The notes under the pieces: model-generated
Told to the model about the DNA's origin: nothing
Databases searched by the model: none
Seen by the model: only the letters and a program-made list of their open reading frames with translations
Origin: an uncultured OM182 clade bacterium
GTDB taxonomy: Bacteria; Pseudomonadota; Gammaproteobacteria; Pseudomonadales; Azotimanducaceae
Assembly (NCBI GenBank): GCA_905182025.1
Contig: CAJJAA010000050.1
Span: 1-51,556 of the forward strand
Direction: 5' to 3'
Length of the DNA: 51,556 nt
Position numbers and translations under genes: made by a program
Part shown: positions 1-8,521 of the stretch, in pieces
How the letters are laid out: every line of letters starts with the position of its first letter
How positions within the stretch are numbered: the first letter of the stretch is position 1

Positions 1-392
1 TGAGTAATCTGGGCCGTAGTTTCTGACAAGGTCAAGCCACTACTTAGAGACTGAGTCCGAAACACATGGGTTGCCATGTCTTTATCACCTAACCGAAACC
101 AACTCTCTCCGCCCAATCGCTCAAGCGCATTGAGAAACTCCCAAGTCTCCCCTGCTTGCCCCCAGCCGAGTTCCTTGTTGCTCAGATCGGCCAAGGTATA
201 AGTCACCGTGTCCAGATCAGGACAGATATACAACCCAATATGCTCGAAGTCATCGGCCGTATTGGCGATGATATCAAGCTGATTACTTTTCAATACTTTA
301 GACAGACCTAAAGCTAGCTTTGCACCACCAACACCACCGGATAGTGCAACACAGGTATTGCTCGCTGAAGCTAATGATTTTTTATCGACCAT
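1..392 (-). CDS. cofD: 2-phospho-L-lactate transferase CofD (partial, N-terminal part)
   Basis: CofD joins the activated phospho-lactate (or related) side chain to the deazaflavin Fo, giving F420-0. The first 130 codons are present; the rest lies beyond the left window edge. My translation shows the N-terminal glycine-rich motif LSGGVGGAKLA and the family motif NTADDFEHIGLYICPDLDTV, both typical of CofD/FbiA. The ATG overlaps the cofE stop by one base (TGATG), so the two genes are translationally coupled. This is the last gene of npdG-cofE-cofD. The family call is firm. The actual substrate (phospholactate, phosphoenolpyruvate or 3-phosphoglycerate form) cannot be read from this piece. Confidence 0.9.
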   Translation of the reverse strand, partial: MVDKKSLASASNTCVALSGGVGGAKLALGLSKVLKSNQLDIIANTADDFEHIGLYICPDLDTVTYTLADLSNKELGWGQAGETWEFLNALERLGGESWFRLGDKDMATHVFRTQSLSSGLTLSETTAQIT

Positions 393-1171
393 CAGCGAAA
401 CATATCCATTTCTTTAGGTCGAATAAGCGGTTGGACACCACGCTTGTCGGAATCCACGGGCTCTTTTGGACGATAACCTCTGACGAGTACCACAGGTGTT
501 TTCTCGTCCGTCTGGCCCATGACCAAGGACGCACCGGCTGCCAACTCATCGGCAGCGCCCACCTGAGTAACAACAAGTTCATGTCCATATATATCTTTTT
601 TGCCGATATAGTCTTCGAGCGCTGTAAATCCAGAGACGCCTATGGCAAGCCCCAGAGAGCCTATTCGCCAGGCACGTCCTATACTATCGTTGACAATCAC
701 ACCAACATTAACGCCAAGTCGCTCGTTAATTTCATCACGAATACCCTTCGCACTCTCGTCAGAATCGACTGGCAAAAGTAAGCAAATATTATTCAGGTCA
801 TCGCCTTCATGGGGAATGTTGGACTGATCAATACCGGCATTTGCTTGAACAAAACCGAGTCTCTGCTCGACAATCAGGACACCGCGACGGCTCCTGACGA
901 CTTCGTTTGATTCATCAAGAATAGCTTGAACTTTCCTTGGATCTTTATCGACTTCTAAACCTAACTTGATGGCCTCTTGGGACGGCGTGACCGTGCGTAG
1001 ATCAAGATAACGTCCCTCAGCTTTAGAGATCACTTTTTGTGCGATGACAATCACGTCATCTGCAAGAATCTCTTCTCCCATTGCCGCTACTGCCGCAATT
1101 ATTTGCCCGGTAAGGTCATCCCCTGGTTGAACCATAGGGATGCCGGGCACACCAATCAGCCTTAATTCCAC
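392..1171 (-). CDS. cofE: Coenzyme F420-0:L-glutamate ligase CofE
   Basis: CofE is a cytoplasmic GTP-dependent ligase that adds the gamma-linked glutamate tail to F420-0. The protein has 259 residues, the length of stand-alone archaeal-type CofE, and lacks the C-terminal nitroreductase-like domain of actinobacterial FbiB. It opens with LRLIGVPGIPMVQPGDDL. It has the conserved DVIVIAQKVISKAEGR stretch (residues about 39-54) and VNDSIGRAWR with GSLGLAIGVSG (about 160-182). It lies 3 bp downstream of npdG and overlaps cofD by one base, so the three genes form a tight operon. F420 genes are uncommon in Gammaproteobacteria, which makes this operon notable. Confidence 0.92.
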   Translation of the reverse strand: MELRLIGVPGIPMVQPGDDLTGQIIAAVAAMGEEILADDVIVIAQKVISKAEGRYLDLRTVTPSQEAIKLGLEVDKDPRKVQAILDESNEVVRSRRGVLIVEQRLGFVQANAGIDQSNIPHEGDDLNNICLLLPVDSDESAKGIRDEINERLGVNVGVIVNDSIGRAWRIGSLGLAIGVSGFTALEDYIGKKDIYGHELVVTQVGAADELAAGASLVMGQTDEKTPVVLVRGYRPKEPVDSDKRGVQPLIRPKEMDMFR

Positions 1172-1174
1172 GCC

Positions 1175-1849
1175 TTAATCTGCCTTAGCCTTAGGTTCAC
1201 CGGTAATCACGATACCGGCACCATCGATACCATGGTGTCGATTAATGGTAATCAAAATTGACGTGAGTGCTTCAGCTGCCGTTGCGTTCGCCAAAGGACC
1301 GGCATGCCAGCCGCGCAAACCTACTGCTTCAACCAGTTTGATGACGGTCTCGCGAGCGGCACGTTTATTCCCCGTCACAAGCACATCACACTCAATTTGA
1401 TGATCTTCTTGTAAATGCACTGCACCAACATTTTGGAAAGCAGAAACAACAAATACATCGTCACCCAACAGCTCTTGAGCCATAACAGCGGCGCTACCCT
1501 TTTCAGGTAACTGAACCGTGCCAACTTTAGGTGGCATCAATGGAACGGTCACATCGATCAGAACTTTACCGGATAACCCTGCAGCAACCGACTCTAACGT
1601 ACTAAGTTGATGCGCAAAAGGCACGGTAAGAACAACAAGATCCGCTTTGGTGGCGGCTTCTAAGTTTTCGTGACCTGTCACATTGAGATCAGGAAACTCT
1701 GCTAAAAGCGCCTTAGCCGCTTCTTCACCCTTTTCTAAGGTCCGAGATCCAATAAGGATCTGATATCCGGCCCGAGACCACTGACGCGCCAGTCCGCCGC
1801 CTAGATCACCTGTACCACCGAGAATTGCAATAGATTGAACGTCGCTCAT
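1175..1849 (-). CDS. npdG: F420H2:NADP+ oxidoreductase (NADPH-dependent F420 reductase)
   Basis: This enzyme moves hydride between NADPH and F420 and supplies F420H2 to F420-dependent enzymes. The protein has 224 residues with one Rossmann domain. The dinucleotide motif GGTGDLGGGLA is at residues 10-20 and is followed by the NADP-phosphate-binding IGSR, as in archaeal Fno. The conserved SAFQNVGA segment is near residue 136 and NRHHGIDGAGI is near the C-terminus. It is the first gene of the F420 operon, 3 bp before cofE. Its presence suggests the cell uses NADPH rather than glucose-6-phosphate to reduce F420. No regulatory site stands out upstream. Confidence 0.9.
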   Translation of the reverse strand: MSDVQSIAILGGTGDLGGGLARQWSRAGYQILIGSRTLEKGEEAAKALLAEFPDLNVTGHENLEAATKADLVVLTVPFAHQLSTLESVAAGLSGKVLIDVTVPLMPPKVGTVQLPEKGSAAVMAQELLGDDVFVVSAFQNVGAVHLQEDHQIECDVLVTGNKRAARETVIKLVEAVGLRGWHAGPLANATAAEALTSILITINRHHGIDGAGIVITGEPKAKAD

Positions 1850-1931
1850 TAGCCTTTTACCTACATGAAAATTTCAGCCGCTGATTATTCCTTAAAGCAG
1901 CAAGTCAAACAACCAACTAAAGGTATGGGCA

Positions 1932-2531
1932 TCAGTAAAGTTGACGATCTAGTTCGTTCTGAATGAGCACCACACACTGTGAAGCGTGCAGCATGATGGG
2001 TCCTAGGGAGATATTCGCAACGCCTTGGCGCTTTAGTGACTTGAAGGTCTTTCGTGGCATAGGAATATGATCTGTGAGCAGAAATACCGCATTTTCTTCA
2101 AATTCCTGTTGCCTGACATCAACGCCTTTCTTATCTAAAAGATAAACCTGCTGGGTCTCAAGCCTATGTTTGACCAAATGCTCAAAGCTGATTGCTTGAA
2201 CGATGATACCCTCGGGCGTCTCGAGCACCGCTTCCTTTGCTAACCCCTCCGCCAACCTCAGGGTACTGGCCAGCAAATTCAAAATATCCGATTCCGTTGT
2301 GCCCGCCAAAGATCCAAGTTGATCACCGCGAACCGTAATGGCTCGTGAGTAATCCATTGAATCCTCGAGCACGAAGGTCAAAATCGTATCTTCTCGATGC
2401 CCCTTAGATACAAACAAAGTGTTGTTAAATATCTGAGCAAGATACTCAACGTGGCCGTCCTTACCGACAGCCGCCAAAAAGTCATCTGCCCGAGTTGGCG
2501 CCTTGCGCGCTCGAATAACGAACTCATTCAT
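1932..2531 (-). CDS. TrmY-like SPOUT methyltransferase (DUF358/COG1901)
   Basis: Archaeal TrmY methylates N1 of pseudouridine 54 in tRNA. This 199-residue protein matches that family along its length. It starts MNEFVIRARKAP like archaeal TrmY. It has a DHIP segment at about 154, where archaeal proteins have GDHIG (SAM-binding knot), and the C-terminal ISLGPIMLHASQCVVLIQNELD signature including the conserved Cys (about 186). The ATG at 2531 was chosen because it aligns with the family N-terminus; a GTG at 2543 would add four residues. Bacterial homologues are known from some Gammaproteobacteria, but their substrate is uncertain because bacteria make m5U54. The gene lies 82 bp upstream of the F420 operon on the same strand. 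Confidence 0.8.
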   Translation of the reverse strand: MNEFVIRARKAPTRADDFLAAVGKDGHVEYLAQIFNNTLFVSKGHREDTILTFVLEDSMDYSRAITVRGDQLGSLAGTTESDILNLLASTLRLAEGLAKEAVLETPEGIIVQAISFEHLVKHRLETQQVYLLDKKGVDVRQQEFEENAVFLLTDHIPMPRKTFKSLKRQGVANISLGPIMLHASQCVVLIQNELDRQLY

Positions 2532-2589
2532 TGCCCTAGACACCTTGAGTTCTCTTTTTCCAACTCATCGACAAGCGACCGAACAGGCT

Positions 2590-3741
2590 TCACGAATTCA
2601 AACAACCATAAAGCGCTTGAGTCAGCCCGACCGATCGCATGTCCCCCATCAATCCGTCGTGCATCTTGTTCATCACGAACGAAAATGACATGCGAGCGTC
2701 CTGATCAATTAAGATTAACGATCCACCCCAACCGCCCCAAAAACAAACATTTGGATTAGGCGCGAGCAAGCCTGCTGTGTTGATACCAAATCCAAGTCCA
2801 AAACTTACCGGCATTCCCAGCGCCATATCGGTGCCACCGATGCGTTCGACCATGACCGATTCGGCCATCTCTTTTGACAACAACTTAACGCCATGACTTT
2901 CACCCTTACAGGCAAGTATAGATTGTATTTTTGCGACACTTCTCGCATTACCATGACCATTGGCCGCGGGTATTTCAGCTTTCCGCCAGCCTTGCGTTCG
3001 CGATGCCAAAGCTGTGGTCGATGGGTTTGCAAATGTGCGTACCGCAATTGAATCCTTGTCGCCGTCCTGCGCCAGGCTCGCGTCTCCACCAGACGGGAAC
3101 AAATCGCCAATGCGATGAAACTCTGAATCTGGCACACCAATATGGAAGTCTGCATCCAACGGCTGAGCGATCTCTTCTTTGAAGTATTGCCCAATTGATT
3201 TACCGGTAATTCGGCGCACAACTTCACCAATCAGATAACCTTGGGTTAATGCATGATAAGCCGTGGCTGTGCCCGGTTCCCACCAGGGGGCCTGTGCTGC
3301 TAACGCTGACGTGACGCCGTCCCAATCATAGAGAGCATCGCCTGCACAGGCTTCGTCCATACCAGACAGACCAGCTGCATGATTCATTAAATGCCAGACT
3401 TTCACAGATTCTTTGCCATTTTGAGCAAACTCTGGCCAGTAGTTGGCAACATTGGCATTAAAGTCCAGTTGGCCGCGATCAGCCAATAGAAGTGCAGACA
3501 AAAATGACATTGTCTTTGTCGTGCTATAAACATTGACGATTGTGTCTTCTTGCCAAGGTTGCTCAGATGCTTCGTCAATGTGACCACCCCAGATATCGAC
3601 AACCGTTTCACCATCAACACAGACCGAAACCGATGCACCGATATCCGCGCCCGACGCAATACTCTGCGCCAAAACATCCTTGACCTTGTTGAATCGGCTA
3701 TCGCAGCTTCCGTTTATCTCTACTATCTTCTCATCGCTCAT
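2590..3741 (-). CDS. Beta-lactamase-fold serine hydrolase (class C / EstB-like esterase)
   Basis: This is probably a cytoplasmic esterase or amide hydrolase of the beta-lactamase/transpeptidase-like superfamily, with 383 residues. The catalytic SxxK is STTK (Ser73-Lys76). A Tyr motif, YHALT, lies near 167, and a C-terminal WGGWGGS replaces the KTG/HxG box, as in EstB-type esterases. There is no signal peptide, which argues against a periplasmic antibiotic resistance role. I chose the ATG at 3741 because AGGAAAG sits about 9 bases upstream; an in-frame extension to 3819 has no such site and no family similarity. It reads in the same direction as the trmY-like gene, 58 bp away. Confidence 0.85.
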   Translation of the reverse strand: MSDEKIVEINGSCDSRFNKVKDVLAQSIASGADIGASVSVCVDGETVVDIWGGHIDEASEQPWQEDTIVNVYSTTKTMSFLSALLLADRGQLDFNANVANYWPEFAQNGKESVKVWHLMNHAAGLSGMDEACAGDALYDWDGVTSALAAQAPWWEPGTATAYHALTQGYLIGEVVRRITGKSIGQYFKEEIAQPLDADFHIGVPDSEFHRIGDLFPSGGDASLAQDGDKDSIAVRTFANPSTTALASRTQGWRKAEIPAANGHGNARSVAKIQSILACKGESHGVKLLSKEMAESVMVERIGGTDMALGMPVSFGLGFGINTAGLLAPNPNVCFWGGWGGSLILIDQDARMSFSFVMNKMHDGLMGDMRSVGLTQALYGCLNS

Positions 3742-3762
3742 ACTATTATCTTTCCTATATCT

Positions 3763-3786
3763 ACTAGATCGACTAGATCGACTAAC
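3763..3786. repeat. 9-bp direct repeat upstream of the serine hydrolase
   Basis: Unit ACTAGATCG occurs twice in a row (3763-3771 and 3772-3780), followed by a partial ACTAACC. It lies just upstream of the hydrolase ribosome-binding site, in its leader or promoter. It is one of several short intergenic tandem repeats in this window. Confidence 0.7.
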
Positions 3787-3832
3787 CATTAATTCACAGC
3801 GCTCATCAGGTTTACACAATCGAAAATGAAAT

Positions 3833-3905
3833 GCTCTGCCGTTATTTGCCTAGAGTTGTTTGCCTCGAGATGTCTGCATCGAGTTGTTTCGCCTCGAAAT
3901 GTATC
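3833..3905. repeat. 14/15-bp degenerate tandem repeat, about 5 units
   Basis: Units begin at 3833, 3848, 3862, 3876 and 3891 and follow a consensus near GCCTCGAGTTGTTT. The spacing is 14 or 15 bases and the copies differ at one to four positions. The array lies in the divergent spacer between the serine hydrolase (3741, minus) and the MFS gene (4064, plus), where promoters for both must sit. Short open frames across it have no ribosome-binding site and I do not consider them genes. Confidence 0.75.
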
Positions 3906-4063
3906 ACAATTTCTATTCGCCACGCCTGTAAAAGGCCCACAATATAATTCGCCTAAAGAACGACGAGAAGAATCGACAAGCCAGATGTCGTATTTAACAT
4001 TCACCGGCACGAACAAGAATAATAAGTGACAGCAGTCGTCACATCAGCGGTGCAGTAGAAATC

Positions 4064-5266
4064 ATGACTAACAGTAAAAACCAGCTTTTTTGGTACACAA
4101 GCGGCAATGCGCTTTGGATGGGTGCCTACAGCCTGCAACAGATCCTAGTCACCTGGATATTGGTGGGACAGCTTAATGAATCACCTGAACGGGTCGGTTT
4201 CGCCCAAATGCTAATAGGCATACCCGGGTTAGCCTTCATGCTGTGGGGCGGTGTTATAGGCGATCGAATGGATGTTAGGGTGCTGCTTAGTCGCGCACAT
4301 TTTTTTAGCGCCATCCCTCCTCTTGTATTGGCTCTTGTCTCAATCTATGGGCTCATCGGCTACTGGATATTGATCGGCACAGCACTTTTTGCCAGCCTAC
4401 TCAACTCCGCCTCAACACCGGCAAGAGCCACGATCCTCAACACAATCGCCGCCGATCGTCTGCAGTTCGCCATCACCTTATCGACGGGTATCGGCTCAAT
4501 CGCGGCGATCGCCGGTACCAAACTCGGCGGAGAAATGGACTCTGTCGGCTTAACAACAATTCTACTGGTTCAGTCAGCCGTCTTTATGGCAGGTGGTTTA
4601 CTGACCCTTTGCCTGAAGTCCGTCAAGCCTAAACGAACCGCCGCGGACACATCCGTTATCGCAACCATCAAAGATGGCATCCACCACGTTTGGCAGCGCC
4701 CTTTTGCGAGAAATCTTATCGGCCTTAACTTCGTCTCCAGCTTGTTTAACGCCGGTGGTTGGATTGTCGTTATTCCGTTTATCGTCAAACGCGTCTATGA
4801 CGGCGATGCTATGTTCCTTGCCAACATCATGGTGATTTTTACCTTCGGATCATTAGTATCCAACTTCGGCCTATTAAAGTTCATGCCTTTGAAATACCCC
4901 GGTCGTCTTTATCTCTCAATGCAACTATCAAGGATTCTCATACTCGTTTTAATTTGGATTCAGCCTGAAGAACCGTTTCTGTGGCTGGCGGCACTGCTTT
5001 GGGGGCTGAACATGGGCATTACGACGACGACTTCCCGTCTTATGCTGCAAGAAGTTGCTGAAGAGGCCTATCGGGCTCGGGTAATGTCAATATTTCAGCT
5101 GTCATTACTCAGCGCAGCGCCCCTCGGATCGCTGTTTTTGGGTCAAATCATGGGCACCTGGGGTCCAATCAACGCGCTTATTCCTGGAATCTGCGCATCC
5201 TTTGTTATATTTATTGTTGGTTTTTGGATGACAGACATCTGGAATTATCGCTCCCCCGAAAAATAA
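4064..5266 (+). CDS. MFS transporter, EntS/MFS_3-like exporter
   Basis: A 400-residue inner-membrane protein with about 12 hydrophobic segments. The loop between segments 2 and 3 carries GGVIGDRMDVRVLLSR, a form of the MFS signature GxxxDRxGRR. A second-half counterpart, EEAYRARVMSIFQLS, lies near 345; this arrangement is typical of the MFS_3 (EntS-like) subgroup. Those proteins export siderophores or drugs, but no siderophore genes are near and the substrate is unknown. It is transcribed alone and is followed by a good hairpin terminator. Confidence 0.85.
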   Translation: MTNSKNQLFWYTSGNALWMGAYSLQQILVTWILVGQLNESPERVGFAQMLIGIPGLAFMLWGGVIGDRMDVRVLLSRAHFFSAIPPLVLALVSIYGLIGYWILIGTALFASLLNSASTPARATILNTIAADRLQFAITLSTGIGSIAAIAGTKLGGEMDSVGLTTILLVQSAVFMAGGLLTLCLKSVKPKRTAADTSVIATIKDGIHHVWQRPFARNLIGLNFVSSLFNAGGWIVVIPFIVKRVYDGDAMFLANIMVIFTFGSLVSNFGLLKFMPLKYPGRLYLSMQLSRILILVLIWIQPEEPFLWLAALLWGLNMGITTTTSRLMLQEVAEEAYRARVMSIFQLSLLSAAPLGSLFLGQIMGTWGPINALIPGICASFVIFIVGFWMTDIWNYRSPEK

Positions 5267-5304
5267 AGTGGGGGCGTTGCCAATACCGCAACGCAACATC
5301 TGAA

Positions 5305-5330
5305 CGGCATTTAAAAAATGCCGACTTTTC
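5305..5330 (+). terminator. Rho-independent terminator after the MFS gene
   Basis: An 8-bp perfect stem, CGGCATTT / AAATGCCG (5305-5312 / 5316-5323) with a 3-base loop, is followed by ACTTTTCC. It starts 38 bp after the MFS stop codon and directly abuts the DnaA-box element. Confidence 0.7.
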
Positions 5331-5454
5331 CACAATATCTGTGGATAACTCTGGTGATAAGTTATCGAAACGCCATTTTTCTTCGGGTTTTTAGGCATAA
5401 AGAGCAATTGATTGCTTTTTAACCACACCAAATTAGTCCTTATATTTCAATAAG
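5328..5454 (+). repeat. Dispersed DnaA-box element, copy A
   Basis: The element contains CCACA-N5-TGTGGATAACT at 5330, in which TGTGGATAA (5340-5348) is a perfect DnaA box on the minus strand. At 5423-5450 it has CCACACC followed by CCTTATATTTCAA. The same blocks recur at 29957-30076 with almost identical spacing (93 versus 92 bp between CCACA and CCACACC, 15 bp to CCTTATATTTCAA in both). The first block matches at 26 of 30 positions. The rest of the gene-free spacer 5267-5773 is AT-rich and holds one more consensus DnaA box (TGTGAATAA, 5527-5535). I see no coding potential in it. Confidence 0.8.
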
Positions 5455-5773
5455 TTAACTTAATTTAAAAAGTTAAATCAATTCCCGATACCGATTTAGC
5501 ATAAGGGGAGAGCATTTTTAGGCGTCTGTGAATAAGTCAGGTCTTGAATTTCACTTTCACCCCTAAAATGCAGTGAAAACAGTTTAGATACAGCCAATTT
5601 GTCGACAACTGACCCTACTTGAATTTTCAAAAACCACTATATTTGTAAGACATTTCTGTCTTTATTGCGTTAGCGACTAATAAACAATTATTCAGTTCAA
5701 TGATGAACACCACCACTAACGGTTCAACACTAGAACTCTATGACTCGCCGGTACCGCTGCTGCAAACCGCAAA

Positions 5774-6481
5774 CTAGCTTGAAACAATCGATGCTAACAA
5801 GCTATCGAAGTCTCGAATGCGCTCATCTTTGCTTTGATGCTTTTTCAAAGCACCTTTCAACTTCAGCAAATTACCCAAATCAAAAGACGCAAATCGGCGC
5901 GCCATTTCCTCTGCCGTGTCAACGACAAGGTTGTCTTCAACGCATCGGTCTGCGATACCTAACCGAACCAAATCTTCTCCATAATGGCGTTCACCAAGCA
6001 CGGCCATTTTGAGGCCGGTTTGCAACGAATAACGCAACTTAAGCCAAAGAATATTTACCGGCGCCATCATATTACGCTCCACTTCGGAGACATGTAGAAA
6101 GGATTGCTTACCAACAACAAGAAAATCACAGGCAAACGCGAGTGCCGACCCACCGGCGATAGCGAAACCCTCCAACGCACCAATAATCGGCTTGTCGCAT
6201 AGATAGACCAGCCGATGAAAACGGATCCAGTCCTGCTGAAAAGTCTCTCGCCATTGCGGCTGAGGATCTGCGGTTAGCGCCTTTAGATCTAAACCCGCAC
6301 AGAAATAGCCCTCAGCACCCCGAATAATGATGACATTGCAACTGGGATCTTCACTCAACTTGGTCAATCCTGCCTCTAACGCCCATACGAGCGGACCTAC
6401 AAGGGAGTTGCGCTGCTGAGGACGATTAAGGATGAGTTGACCTACACCCTCGTCAAGTAACACTTTTACTAGCTCAGTCAT
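5774..6481 (-). CDS. Enoyl-CoA hydratase/isomerase family protein
   Basis: A 235-residue crotonase-fold protein, slightly shorter than the usual 255-260. Oxyanion-hole segments are GAEGYFCAGLDLKAL (about 55-69) and EGFAIAGGSALAFACDFLV (about 104-122). The region where hydratases carry the second catalytic Glu reads HVSEVERNMMAPVN, so the exact reaction (hydration, isomerisation or hydrolysis) is not certain. The family acts on acyl-CoA thioesters in beta-oxidation-like pathways. The divergent acyl-CoA synthetase at 6710 shares its upstream spacer, and the two may work on the same substrate. Confidence 0.85.
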   Translation of the reverse strand: MTELVKVLLDEGVGQLILNRPQQRNSLVGPLVWALEAGLTKLSEDPSCNVIIIRGAEGYFCAGLDLKALTADPQPQWRETFQQDWIRFHRLVYLCDKPIIGALEGFAIAGGSALAFACDFLVVGKQSFLHVSEVERNMMAPVNILWLKLRYSLQTGLKMAVLGERHYGEDLVRLGIADRCVEDNLVVDTAEEMARRFASFDLGNLLKLKGALKKHQSKDERIRDFDSLLASIVSS

Positions 6482-6709
6482 ATTCCAAAGTCCTTCGGTG
6501 GTTTGATCGGCATACTAATCTGTTAAAACGCGCCAGTCGATCTATCGTCCAACGTCCCTATTTTCAAATATGTTACACCGACAGCAATTCTTGAACTTTT
6601 AGCGCCAATGCAGCGCTCAACTCTGTAAATCAGCGATGGCAAACGTTATCATTTCTATTATTGAAATTTACGTTAAACACTATAAACAGAATTCGATCAA
6701 GGTGAACAC

Positions 6710-8512
6710 ATGGGTGTTAAGAATTTTATTGGTGACCTCAAGGTACTCTACTTAGCAGCAACGACTAAACCACCTTCTTCAGAAGCCATTGGCTCGCTTC
6801 CGCTGCTGGTCCAACAACATGCCAGTTCAAACCCAAATAGAATCGCCCTACTTTGCGAAGATGAGCAAGTAACCTGGCAAGAACTGAATGACCAGGCAAA
6901 CAGGGTTGCTGCGAAACTCGAAGCAGACGGCATAACCAAGGGAGACTGCGTCAGTCTCTTCATGCAAAATCGAATCGAATTCGTCAGCTGTATGCTCGGC
7001 ATCCAAAAACTGGGCGCCGTCGTCGGCATGATCAATACCAACCTCAGCACGCAGCAACTTGTGCACTGCATTAACTTAACAGAATCAAAGAAGTGCATCT
7101 TCGGTGAAGAGCTCACGCAGCCTTTAAGTGAAGTCACGGCGGAGCTCAACCTTCGCGATGGGAGCGACTACCTATTCGTCTCCGACACAGCCGAGACACC
7201 TGCACCGAACTGGGCTGTAACCCTAGATATTAAAGATGACTCAATCCAAGCATCAAACCCAGATGTGACCAGTACACTGACAATGGGTGATGTTGCTTTA
7301 TATATATTCACATCAGGCACGACGGGCCTACCCAAAGCAGCCGTGGTATCAAACAAGCGTATCTTCCCACTCAGTAATATGGGCGCGACGATGCTGCTAC
7401 GTATCAACGAAAATGATCGCATGTACAACTGCCTGCCGCTTTATCATGGCACCGGGCTTATGGCGGGTTTATCTGCCGCATTTCAAGTCGGCGCGTCGAG
7501 CGTTATTAAACGTAGACTATCCGTTAGTGAATTCTGGGATGATATACGGAAATACAACTGCACTTGCTTTGTTTATATCGGTGAATTCATACGCTACCTG
7601 ATGAGTCGGCCTGAATTGAAAGATGACAAAATCAATCCAATTCGAGCCATCATTGGCAACGGCTTAAGGCCCGATATTTGGAACAGTTTCAAGCAGCGAT
7701 TCGATATCGAGCGTATTGGCGAATTCTATGGCGCAAGCGAAGGCAACGGCGGATTTGCGAACGTTTTCAACAAAGATTCTACTGTCGGACTTGGTATTGC
7801 CCCTGTGAAGCTAGCTCAGTATGACGTTGCAGAAGACGAGCTTGTCTATGATTCACAAGGGCGTTGTATCGAAGTGGCTGCTGGCGACTCAGGATTACTC
7901 TTAATCGAGGTCACCGAAGCATCGAAGTTCGAAGGCTATACGAATGAGGAAGCCTCCAACAAAAAATTGGTGAGCAATGCTTTTACTGACGGGGATATGT
8001 ATTTCAACAGCGGCGATTTAATGAAAAGTGTCGATGTCGGCTTTTCCTTCGGGCAAAAACACTATCAGTTTGTCGATCGCGTCGGCGATACTTATCGCTG
8101 GAAGAGTGAAAATGTTTCGACCAACGAAGTCGGAGAAATTATCAATAATTTCGAAGACGTCATCTTCACAAACATTTATGGCGTTGAGATTCCAGGCACT
8201 GATGGCAAAGCGGGCATGGCCGCAATCGTTTTGAGAGAGAATATCTCACTTGCTGAACTTAACATACGCGCATTCAGTGATCACATCAGCAAATGTTTAC
8301 CGTCTTATTCCAGACCTATATTCATTCGTATACTCAAAGAATTACCTACCACTACTACGCATAAATTGCAGAAAAATGATTTAAGGAATCACGCTTATCA
8401 TCTGGCACAAGTAGAAGACGATTTACTTGTTATGAAACCAGGTAGTGATTGTTATAGCCGTCTCGATAGCGATTTCTATGATCAAGTTATGCAGCGACAG
8501 ATTCGATTTTGA
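6710..8512 (+). CDS. Long-chain acyl-CoA synthetase, FATP/FadD6-like
   Basis: This enzyme activates a fatty or other carboxylic acid to its CoA thioester using ATP. It has 600 residues. The AMP-binding P-loop is YIFTSGTTGLPKAAVV (about 197-212), then YNCLPLYHGTG, the GEFYGASEGN box (about 342) and YFNSGDL with VDRVGDTYRWKSENVS (about 437-472). The C-terminal PSYSRPIFIRI is typical of the very-long-chain/FATP subgroup. AAGGTG lies 8 bases before the ATG. The alpha/beta hydrolase gene starts 9 bp after the stop, so the two form an operon. In marine bacteria such enzymes often act on sterol side chains or long-chain acids; the substrate here is inferred only. Confidence 0.88.
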   Translation: MGVKNFIGDLKVLYLAATTKPPSSEAIGSLPLLVQQHASSNPNRIALLCEDEQVTWQELNDQANRVAAKLEADGITKGDCVSLFMQNRIEFVSCMLGIQKLGAVVGMINTNLSTQQLVHCINLTESKKCIFGEELTQPLSEVTAELNLRDGSDYLFVSDTAETPAPNWAVTLDIKDDSIQASNPDVTSTLTMGDVALYIFTSGTTGLPKAAVVSNKRIFPLSNMGATMLLRINENDRMYNCLPLYHGTGLMAGLSAAFQVGASSVIKRRLSVSEFWDDIRKYNCTCFVYIGEFIRYLMSRPELKDDKINPIRAIIGNGLRPDIWNSFKQRFDIERIGEFYGASEGNGGFANVFNKDSTVGLGIAPVKLAQYDVAEDELVYDSQGRCIEVAAGDSGLLLIEVTEASKFEGYTNEEASNKKLVSNAFTDGDMYFNSGDLMKSVDVGFSFGQKHYQFVDRVGDTYRWKSENVSTNEVGEIINNFEDVIFTNIYGVEIPGTDGKAGMAAIVLRENISLAELNIRAFSDHISKCLPSYSRPIFIRILKELPTTTTHKLQKNDLRNHAYHLAQVEDDLLVMKPGSDCYSRLDSDFYDQVMQRQIRF

Positions 8513-8521
8513 TATCAACAA

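Noticed and set aside
320..781. 153-codon plus-strand frame
   Set aside because: It is antisense to cofE and cofD, both of which have clear family motifs.
2590..3741. Class C beta-lactamase conferring antibiotic resistance
   Set aside because: No signal peptide, EstB-type GWGG box instead of KTG, and no ampR neighbour; an esterase-like role fits better.
3826..4029. Small Cys-containing plus-strand frame of 67 codons over the 3833-3905 repeats
   Set aside because: No ribosome-binding site and the composition comes from the repeat.
5267..5773. Chromosomal origin of replication (DnaA boxes in an AT-rich spacer)
   Set aside because: A second copy with the same layout lies 24.6 kb away, the box number is low, and none of the usual origin neighbours (dnaA, gidA/mnmG, parAB, rpmH) is present. 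I keep it as a dispersed element.
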